Below are positions 58,069 through 64,000 of a stretch of 64,000 nt of DNA, one piece after another. Source of the DNA: Bifidobacterium mizhiense (lineage in GTDB: Bacteria > Actinomycetota > Actinomycetes > Actinomycetales > Bifidobacteriaceae). Every line of letters begins with the position of its first letter. Position 1 is the first letter of the stretch. The stretch spans positions 496,001-560,000 of the forward strand of contig NZ_BPWE01000001.1 in the NCBI RefSeq assembly GCF_020884755.1. The letters run 5' to 3'. The notes beneath the pieces were generated by a model that was not told where the DNA came from, made no database searches, and saw only the letters and a list, made by a program, of their open reading frames with translations. The translations under genes and the position numbers were made by a program.

Positions 58069-60264
58069 TTAGAGCATGCAGCTGACGCAGCCCTCGACCT
58101 CGGTGCCCTCCAGCGCCTGCTGGCGGATCCTGATGTAGTAGAGGGTCTTGATCCCCTTGCGCCAGGCGTAGATTTGAGCCTTGTTCAGGTCGCGGGTGGT
58201 GGCCGTGTCAGGGAAGAAGAGGGTCAGCGAGAGCCCCTGATCCACATGCTGGGTGGCCTCGGCGTAGGTGTCCACGATCTTCTTCCAGCCAATCTCGTAG
58301 GCATCCTCGAAGTAGTCCAGGTTCTCGTTGGTCATGTAGGGAGCCGGGTAGTAGACGCGCCCGATCTTGCCCTCCTTGCGGATCTCGATCTTGGAGGCAA
58401 TCGGGTGTATGGAGCTGGTGGAGTGGTTGATGTAGGAGATGGACCCGGTCGGAGGAACGGCCTGGAGGTTCTGGTTGTAGATGCCGTCCTTGAGGATGGC
58501 CGCCTGGAGTTCCTTCCAGTCCTCAACCGTGGGGATGTGGACCTGGTACTGGTCGAAGAGGTCCTTGATCCGCTGGGTCCTGGGCTCCAGGGAACGGCTG
58601 CCCTCGGTGTACTTGTCGAAGTAGTTCCCCTGGCCTGCCGGCTTGGCGTAGTCGGACTTGGCGAATGAGGCGAAGGCCTTCCCCCGCTCCACGGCCAGGG
58701 CATGGGAGGCCCTGTAGGCGTGGTAGGCCACGGTCATGAAGTACATGTCCGTGAAGTCCAGCCCCTCCTCGGATCCGTAGTGGATGCCCTCGCGTGCGAG
58801 GAAGCCATGGAGGTTCATCTGACCCAGGCCGATGGCATGGCCCTCATCGTTGCCCCGCTTGATGGAGGGAACAGCCTCGATGTTGGTGTGGTCGGAGACG
58901 GAGGTCAGTGCCCGCACCGAGGTTTCGACCGTGTCGGCCAGGCCGCCGTCCATGGCCTTGGCGATGTTCAGGGACCCCAGGTTGCATGAGATGTCGCGGC
59001 CGATATGCTCATAGTTCAGGTTCTCGGAGTAGGTGCTGGGCTCCTGGACCTGCAGGATCTCCGAGCAGAGGTTGGACATGGTGATCCGGCCGTCGATGGG
59101 GTTGGCCTTGTTGACCGTGTCCTCGAAGAGGATGTAGGGGTAACCGGACTCGAACTGGATCTCGGCCAGGGTCATGAAGAAGTCGCGGGCGTCGATGTAC
59201 TTCTTGTGGATCCGCTTGTCCTTGACCATCTCCTCGTAGTGCTCGGTGATGGAGATGTCAGCAAAGGGCTTGCCGTAGACCCGCTCCACGTCGTAGGGCG
59301 AGAAGAGAGCCATGGGCTCCTTGCGCTTGGCCAGCTCGAAGGTGATATCGGGGATGACCACGCCCAGGGCCAGGGACTTGATGCGAATCTTCTCATCCGC
59401 GTTCTCCCGCTTGGTATCCAGGAAGCGCATGATGTCGGGGTGGTGGGCTGACAGGTAGACGGCGCCGGCACCCTGGCGGGCACCCAGCTGGTTGGCATAG
59501 GAGAAGGAATCCTCCAGGAGCTTCATGACCGGGACCACGCCGCTGGACTGGTTCTCGATGTGCTTGATGGGTGCACCCATCTCGCGCAGGTTGCTGAGCA
59601 GCAGGGCCACGCCGCCGCCCCTCTTGGACAGCTGCAGGGCGGCGTTGACGCCGCGGGAGATGGACTCCATGTTGTCCTCGATGCGCACCAGGAAGCATGA
59701 GACCGGCTCACCGCGCTGGGCCTTGCCCAGGTTCAGGAAGGTGGGGGTGGCGGGCTGGAAGCGGCCGGAGATGATCTCATCCGTGTACTTCATGGCGGCC
59801 TGCTCGTCCCCGTCGGCCAGCTCCAGGGCCACGGCCACGCAGCGCTGGGGGAAGTCCTCCAGGTAGCGCTTGCCGTCGAAGGTCTTCAGCGCATAGGAGG
59901 TATAGAACTTGAAGGCACCCAGGAAGGTCTCGAATTCGAAACCGCTCTCGGCTGCATGCTGATAGATCTTGTCCAGGAACTCCGGTGTGTAACGATCAAA
60001 AACCTTCCGGTCGTAGTACTCGTGATCCAGGAGGTAGGCAATCCTCTCAGCCGTGGAGGGGAAGGTCATGGTGTTGGGCCGCACGTGCCGGTCCATGTAC
60101 TGGCGCTCGGCTTCATGGTCCTTGTCAAACTGAATCCTGCCGTCCTTGTCGTACAGGTTCAGCATGGCGTTCAGGGCATGGTAGTCGTGAGCCGGATCGA
60201 AGGTCTCCTCATCCTCGGATGCGGTCCTATCCAGGGCCAGGGACGTGTCCTCGTTTGCTCCCAT
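58069..60264 (-). CDS. nrdE: Ribonucleotide reductase class Ib large subunit NrdE
   Basis: The catalytic alpha subunit, 731 residues, which reduces ribonucleoside diphosphates. It has the active-site cysteines in [15 protein letters not shown] and [11 protein letters not shown], the radical-site NLCSEILQ, conserved [17 protein letters not shown], and the C-terminal redox pair EGCVSCML. The N-terminus lacks the long ATP-cone of class Ia. The frame starts at an ATG at 60279, but AAAGGA lies just inside it, six bases before the ATG giving MGANEDTSL, which I take as the start. It is the only large subunit in the window and follows nrdI by about 50 bases. Confidence 0.96.
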   Translation of the reverse strand: MGANEDTSLALDRTASEDEETFDPAHDYHALNAMLNLYDKDGRIQFDKDHEAERQYMDRHVRPNTMTFPSTAERIAYLLDHEYYDRKVFDRYTPEFLDKIYQHAAESGFEFETFLGAFKFYTSYALKTFDGKRYLEDFPQRCVAVALELADGDEQAAMKYTDEIISGRFQPATPTFLNLGKAQRGEPVSCFLVRIEDNMESISRGVNAALQLSKRGGGVALLLSNLREMGAPIKHIENQSSGVVPVMKLLEDSFSYANQLGARQGAGAVYLSAHHPDIMRFLDTKRENADEKIRIKSLALGVVIPDITFELAKRKEPMALFSPYDVERVYGKPFADISITEHYEEMVKDKRIHKKYIDARDFFMTLAEIQFESGYPYILFEDTVNKANPIDGRITMSNLCSEILQVQEPSTYSENLNYEHIGRDISCNLGSLNIAKAMDGGLADTVETSVRALTSVSDHTNIEAVPSIKRGNDEGHAIGLGQMNLHGFLAREGIHYGSEEGLDFTDMYFMTVAYHAYRASHALAVERGKAFASFAKSDYAKPAGQGNYFDKYTEGSRSLEPRTQRIKDLFDQYQVHIPTVEDWKELQAAILKDGIYNQNLQAVPPTGSISYINHSTSSIHPIASKIEIRKEGKIGRVYYPAPYMTNENLDYFEDAYEIGWKKIVDTYAEATQHVDQGLSLTLFFPDTATTRDLNKAQIYAWRKGIKTLYYIRIRQQALEGTEVEGCVSCML

Positions 60265-60315
60265 CGGGTGTCCTTTCATGAGTATTGCTGTGATAGTGCG
60301 TGTAATGAAATTGGC

Positions 60316-60813
60316 TCAGGACTCGGGGTGGTTGCGGAAGAAATCCACAACCCCGCGGCGGACCTTCTCCTGGTCCTCCTTGGTGCCCATGAGCTCGAAA
60401 TAGTAGAGGAAGGGCACATTGCACTTGCGGGAAATGATGTCCCCCGCCATGCAGAAGGCCTCCCCGAAGTTGGTGTTGCCCGAGGCGATGACCCCGCGGA
60501 TGCCGGCCCGGTTGGCCGGGTCGTTCAGAAAGCGCTTGATTTGCGGCATGACCGCCTTCTTGGCTGATCCGCCCCCATAGGTGGGAACGATCAGGATGTA
60601 GGGCTGCCGGATGTTGAGCGGCGGATCCTTGGGTCTCAGAGGGATACGGAAGACGTCAATCCCCTCGTCATCCAAATGGCAGTTGGCAATGAACCGGGCG
60701 GTGTTGCGCGAGGCCGACGAGAAGTAGACCACAGCCCCCAGGCGCTGACCCTGGGCGGCGAACTCGGGAGCGCTGAGCTCCGAATCAGTTCCGGCGGTCT
60801 GCTGTTGCTCCAT
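60316..60813 (-). CDS. nrdI: Flavodoxin-like NrdI (first copy)
   Basis: NrdI is an FMN protein that supplies superoxide or peroxide to build the NrdF cofactor. The 165-residue product has [28 protein letters not shown] and GVIASGNTNFGEAFCMAGDIISRKCNVPFLYYFELMGT, the FMN-binding loops of NrdI. About 25 non-conserved residues lead it. It is first in the nrdI-nrdE-nrdF unit, preceded by degenerate NrdR-like boxes. No nrdH glutaredoxin-like gene is in the window. Confidence 0.95.
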   Translation of the reverse strand: MEQQQTAGTDSELSAPEFAAQGQRLGAVVYFSSASRNTARFIANCHLDDEGIDVFRIPLRPKDPPLNIRQPYILIVPTYGGGSAKKAVMPQIKRFLNDPANRAGIRGVIASGNTNFGEAFCMAGDIISRKCNVPFLYYFELMGTKEDQEKVRRGVVDFFRNHPES

Positions 60814-60904
60814 GCTTCCTCCTGATCAGGCCATCCAGAGCCTGTCTTGACGGTGATGCCCGCCCTGAGGACGGACCGATCAGAACCCGCCCAGCGCGAG
60901 CCTG

Positions 60905-60954
60905 AACTACTATATGTGCTGTTGATATCGGAAACGGTGAGCATATCTAGGGTT
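60905..60954 (-). promoter_or_regulatory. Degenerate paired NrdR-like boxes upstream of nrdI-nrdE-nrdF
   Basis: Two AT-rich elements, ACTACTATATGTGCT near 60906-60920 and GAGCATATCTAGGG near 60939-60952, have centres about 33 bases apart. The spacing and the ACACTATATATTGTGT-like text resemble NrdR boxes, but the match is weaker than at the second unit. Confidence 0.5.
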
Positions 60955-60988
60955 TTCTGTGCCCAATATCACACCGGTTCCGATTCGT

Positions 60989-62053
60989 TCAGAAGTCCCA
61001 GTCGTCGTCGTCCGTGGACTCGGAGTGCCCCATGACGTAGGAGGAGCCCGAACCCGAGAAGAAATCGTGGTTCTCGTTGGCCGATGGCGACAGGGCCGCC
61101 AGGATCTCCGAACTGACATCAGTCTGGTCGGCTGCGAACCGGGCCGGGTAGCCCAGGTTCATCAGTGCCTTGTTGGCATTGTAGCGAACGAAGGCGAAGA
61201 CATCATCGACGAAGGGGAAGCCGTCATATATCTGCCCGGAGTAGACCATCTCCAGGTCGTAGAGCTTGTCCAGCAAATCGTTGGTGAACTTCTCCAGCAT
61301 GGCCTGGTCGGCCTGGGTCCTCTCCTCCAGACCCCGCTGATACTTGTAGCCCGAGTAATAGCCATGGATGGCCTTGTCGCGCAGGATCAGCCGAATCATG
61401 TCGGCCGTGTTCATCAGCTTGGCATGGCTGGAGAAGTAAAGAGGCAGGTAGAAGCCCGCGTAAAGCATGAGGGAGGAGAGCATGGTGGAGGCCACCTTGC
61501 GCTTCAGGGGATCCTCACTGACGTACTCGTGCAGGACCGTGTGGACGCGCTCCTGGAGGACGTCGTTGGCCACAGCCCAGCGGTAGGCCTTGTCGATCTC
61601 CTCACTGGAGCAGAGGGTGGAGAAGACCGAGGAGTAGGAGCGGGCGTGGACCGACTGCATGAAGGCGATATTGGTATAGATGGCCTGCTCCTGCTCGGTG
61701 CGGGCGTGATCGATCTGCACCAGCTCGCCGATGGTGGCCTGGGTGGTGTCCAGCATGGTCAGTCCGGTGAAGACGCGGACGGTGGTCTGACGCTCATGAT
61801 CGGTCAGGGTATTCCAGGATGGGATGTCATTGGACAGCGGCACCTTTTCGGGCAGCCAGAAGTTGGAGACCAGGCGGTTCCAGACCTCCAGATCCTTCTC
61901 GTCGGTGATGTTGTTCCAGTTGACCGGACGGATCCTGGCCTCAGGGGTGACACGGTACTGGGGCGGGGTGATGGACTTGCGCATCATCTCGTCGTCGGCA
62001 TAGACACCGGCCTCTGACTTGGTGCTCTCTTTGGTGCTTTCCTGCTGGCTCAT
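60989..62053 (-). CDS. nrdF2: Ribonucleotide reductase small subunit with QSK substitutions (class Ie-like)
   Basis: A 354-residue NrdF in which three metal-binding glutamates are replaced. Aligned with the canonical copy in this window: Asp102 kept (GLTMLDTTQ), Gln133 for Glu ([10 protein letters not shown]), Ser193 for Glu ([10 protein letters not shown]), Lys227 for Glu (RDKAIHGYY); His136, His230 and Tyr140 are kept. This is the QSK pattern of class Ie small subunits, which hold no metal and use a DOPA radical made from the tyrosine with NrdI. The C-terminal [13 protein letters not shown]...DDDDWDF matches the canonical copy, so it can dock to the same NrdE. The 23-residue N-terminal extension is unusual. 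Its ATG overlaps the second nrdI stop (ATGA). Confidence 0.93.
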   Translation of the reverse strand: MSQQESTKESTKSEAGVYADDEMMRKSITPPQYRVTPEARIRPVNWNNITDEKDLEVWNRLVSNFWLPEKVPLSNDIPSWNTLTDHERQTTVRVFTGLTMLDTTQATIGELVQIDHARTEQEQAIYTNIAFMQSVHARSYSSVFSTLCSSEEIDKAYRWAVANDVLQERVHTVLHEYVSEDPLKRKVASTMLSSLMLYAGFYLPLYFSSHAKLMNTADMIRLILRDKAIHGYYSGYKYQRGLEERTQADQAMLEKFTNDLLDKLYDLEMVYSGQIYDGFPFVDDVFAFVRYNANKALMNLGYPARFAADQTDVSSEILAALSPSANENHDFFSGSGSSYVMGHSESTDDDDWDF

Positions 62054-62538
62054 GACAAAACCGCCTTTCGTGAATCAGTCGACTGCTGCTGGAGCTGCAC
62101 TCCCATTCCGGCCAGAATGGCTCTGACCGCCTGAACATCCTCCGAGGTGCCCAGCAGCTCGAAGCGATAGAGCTCAGGGACACCGCACCGGCGGGCTATC
62201 AGCGGGCCGGCCGCACAATAGGCGCTGCCAAAATTCCGGTTACCCGAGGTGACGACCCCGCGAATCAGTCCGCGGTTGACCGGATTGTTCAGGAAGTGGA
62301 TGACCTGCTTGGGCACGGCCCCCTTGGCTGACCCACCACCATAGGTGGGCACCAGCAGAAGGTAGGGCGCATCCATAACGGGCATGGGCTGGCGCCGCTC
62401 GTACAAGGGGATGCGGATGGGCTCCTCCACGCCCAGCCGCTGCACAAAGCGGTGGGTGTTGTTGGAGACGCTGGAGAAATACACCAGCCTGGAGGCACCA
62501 TCGGGAGGATCGTGCCGATCCATATCTGCTGAAGACAT
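62050..62538 (-). CDS. nrdI2: Flavodoxin-like NrdI (second copy)
   Basis: A second NrdI, 162 residues from the ATG at 62538 ([14 protein letters not shown]), with AAGGAG upstream; the frame stays open earlier but that would cross the NrdR boxes. Conserved pieces are [30 protein letters not shown] and [28 protein letters not shown]. The overlap with nrdF2 indicates coupled translation and a dedicated pair: NrdI is needed to convert the tyrosine of class Ie subunits to DOPA. Confidence 0.94.
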   Translation of the reverse strand: MSSADMDRHDPPDGASRLVYFSSVSNNTHRFVQRLGVEEPIRIPLYERRQPMPVMDAPYLLLVPTYGGGSAKGAVPKQVIHFLNNPVNRGLIRGVVTSGNRNFGSAYCAAGPLIARRCGVPELYRFELLGTSEDVQAVRAILAGMGVQLQQQSTDSRKAVLS

Positions 62539-62560
62539 AGGGACTGCTGCTCCTTGGTAA

Positions 62561-62606
62561 ACACTATATATTGGATTGACTTGGCCAGCCAACCACAATA
62601 TATAGG
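62561..62606 (-). promoter_or_regulatory. Paired NrdR boxes upstream of nrdI2-nrdF2
   Basis: ACACTATATATTGG (62561-62574) and CCACAATATATAGG (62593-62606) are near-palindromic copies of the NrdR box consensus, with centres about three helical turns apart, directly upstream of nrdI2. NrdR represses RNR genes when dATP is high. Confidence 0.75.
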
Positions 62607-62716
62607 TTTATCCAAGACGACACAAGTTCACAGAAGCAAAACCACCTCCGCTGTGAGATTCCATACAAGGACAGAGACGGCAAGCATTTGCCTTTACACT
62701 CGCACCATGGCGGCCG

Positions 62717-63841
62717 TCAGTCAGAGATTGGCCCCTGTGGCAGACCCTGTCGCCGCAGGTCGGCGCAAACCTCCAGGACACGGTCGTTGGCCTCCCGCTC
62801 CCCCACAGTGATGCGGATGCCCTCACCAGGGAAGGTTCTGACCGACAGGCCTGCATCACGGAAACGCTGATCAGCCTGCGTGGCGGCCTGGCCCAGAGGC
62901 AGCCAGTAGTAGTTGGCTCGAGGTTGGGGGATATTCCACCCCTGCTCCTGCAAACCAGCCAGGATTCTAGCCCGCTCCTGCTTGAGTGCCTGGACCCGTT
63001 CGGCCAGGCGGTCCTGTGCGTCCAGGCTGGCCATTGCCGCCGTCTGGGCCACATCGGAGACGCCGAAGGGCAGGGCCACCTTGTTCATGCCGGCAATGAT
63101 CGGCTCGGCAGCCACGGCGTATCCGATCCGCAGCCCCGCCAGTCCGTAGGCCTTGGAGAAGGTCCGGGCCACTATCACATTGGGATGCTCGCGCATGAGC
63201 GACAATCCGTCGGCGCGGTCAGGGTCGTCGTTGAACTGTATATAGGCCTCGTCAAAGAGCACCGGCAGGTCGGCGGGCAGAGCCTGCAGCAGACGTTCGG
63301 CCTGGTCGCGGTCGACGTTGGTCGCAGTCGGATTGTTGGGATTGTTGACGATGACCAGTCTGGTGTGGTCGTTGACCGCGGCGATCATGGCATCGATGTC
63401 ATGCCGCCCCTCTTTATCCAAGGGCACGGGCACACCTGTGGCTCCAGCCGAGGTGACGATGATGGGATAGGCTTCGAAACTGCGCCAGGGATAGACCACC
63501 TGGTCGCCATGGCCGGCCACCAGGTCAACCAGCTGGGTAATGACCTCAGTGGACCCGCATCCCAGCTGGATGCATGCGGGATCCACCCCGTGCAGCTGGG
63601 CCAGCCGCTCTACCAGAGAGGTGCCACGCATATCCGGATAACGGTTCAGATGGCCCAAGGCCTGTTCGGAGACGGTCTGGACCACGCCGGGCAGGGGCGG
63701 ATAGGGGTTCTCGTTGCTGGAGATCTTGTAGCTGGTCAACCCGGGAACGGCTGGTGCCGGACTGCCCTGCCGGTATCCGGGAAGGGAATCAATGCTGGCG
63801 CGATGACGATAGTACATGGGCACCATGCTAGTGGCCGCCAT
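62717..63841 (-). CDS. Histidinol-phosphate / aromatic aminotransferase (HisC/Pat)
   Basis: A 374-residue fold-type I PLP aminotransferase of the HisC branch. Motifs are KISSNENPYPPLP, GCGSTEVITQLVDLVAGHGDQVVYPWRSFEAYPI, NNPNNPTATNV, LFDEAYIQF and the PLP lysine in ARTFSKAYGLAGLRIGYAVA. No other his genes are near, and Actinobacteria often have a second HisC-like enzyme (Pat) for phenylalanine or tyrosine, so I leave the symbol open. AGGAG precedes the ATG. It is separated from nrdI2 by the NrdR boxes. Confidence 0.88.
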   Translation of the reverse strand: MAATSMVPMYYRHRASIDSLPGYRQGSPAPAVPGLTSYKISSNENPYPPLPGVVQTVSEQALGHLNRYPDMRGTSLVERLAQLHGVDPACIQLGCGSTEVITQLVDLVAGHGDQVVYPWRSFEAYPIIVTSAGATGVPVPLDKEGRHDIDAMIAAVNDHTRLVIVNNPNNPTATNVDRDQAERLLQALPADLPVLFDEAYIQFNDDPDRADGLSLMREHPNVIVARTFSKAYGLAGLRIGYAVAAEPIIAGMNKVALPFGVSDVAQTAAMASLDAQDRLAERVQALKQERARILAGLQEQGWNIPQPRANYYWLPLGQAATQADQRFRDAGLSVRTFPGEGIRITVGEREANDRVLEVCADLRRQGLPQGPISD

Positions 63842-63890
63842 ATGCTCCTGCAGTGTCTGTTCCGCTGCACGGTCCTCCCGAGACGCGAAT

Positions 63891-63921
63891 GGCCCCCGGT
63901 CCTTACGCAGGACCAGGGGCC
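63891..63921 (-). terminator. Hairpin after groES
   Basis: GGCCCCcGGTCCT pairs with AGGACCaGGGGCC (63891-63921), about 16 bases after the groES stop. No T tract follows, so it may be a weak terminator. Confidence 0.5.
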
Positions 63922-63936
63922 AATATCACCGCCTCT

Positions 63937-64000
63937 TTACTTGAGGATGGCCAGAACGTCGCGCGCGGACACGATCAGGTAGTCCTCGCCGCCGTAGTTG
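63937..64000 (-). CDS. groS: Co-chaperonin GroES, C-terminal end (partial)
   Basis: The last 20 codons of a minus-strand gene cut by the window edge read NYGGEDYLIVSARDVLAILK, the standard C-terminus of GroES, the lid of the GroEL chaperonin. Confidence 0.85.
   Translation of the reverse strand, partial: NYGGEDYLIVSARDVLAILK

Overview
The window reads as a chromosomal segment of a Bifidobacterium (Actinobacteria). The RpoA, AdhE and ribosomal proteins have the wording I associate with that genus, alpha-glucoside-type ABC loci come without their own ATPase, and a fused aldehyde/alcohol dehydrogenase is present. The species cannot be fixed from sequence alone. There are no phage genes, transposases or CRISPR arrays; most of the window is core genome.

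Layout. 1-4.7 kb (minus): nusA, infB, rbfA. 4.8-5.6 kb (plus): a lone lipoprotein of unknown role, followed by about 430 bases without a gene that hold a candidate small RNA. 6.1-13.0 kb (minus): a carbohydrate locus, LacI regulator, solute-binding lipoprotein, two permeases and a GH31 alpha-xylosidase. 13.1-36.2 kb (minus): tRNA-Ser, truA, then the S10-spc-alpha ribosomal cluster from rplQ back to rpsJ. This cluster is interrupted between infA and adk by hsp20 (with an HspR-type HAIR operator), gdhA and a heterodimeric ABC exporter. 36.5-40.6 kb: adhE with a Rex-like operator, then rpsI and rplM. 40.8-48.4 kb: a HEAT-like protein, a YigZ/IMPACT protein, tRNA-Ser, dinB, dapC, a seven-iron-type ferredoxin, an APC permease and murB. 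48.8-56.2 kb (plus): a sulfur/methyl cassette made of a UroD-like zinc methyltransferase homologue, a branched-chain-type ABC importer with both the permeases and the ATPases fused, and MetY. 56.3-56.8 kb: rpmG and tRNA-Met, -Thr, -Tyr. 56.9-62.6 kb: a ribonucleotide reductase locus. 62.7-64 kb: a HisC/Pat aminotransferase and the 3' end of groES.

The most notable system is the ribonucleotide reductase locus. One transcription unit encodes NrdI, NrdE and a normal class Ib NrdF with all metal ligands. A second, upstream unit encodes another NrdI and a second NrdF in which three metal-binding glutamates are replaced by Gln133, Ser193 and Lys227 while the tyrosine is kept. This is the QSK signature of the metal-free class Ie radical subunit that works with a DOPA radical. 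Only one large subunit (NrdE) is present, so the two small subunits may share it. Paired AT-rich palindromes resembling NrdR boxes lie in front of both units.

The second point of interest is the 48.8-56.2 kb cassette. MetY would make homocysteine, the UroD-like protein has the His-X-Cys plus Cys pattern of zinc thiol methyltransferases, and the importer may bring in a methyl or sulfur compound. Together they could form a folate-independent route to methionine; this is inference.
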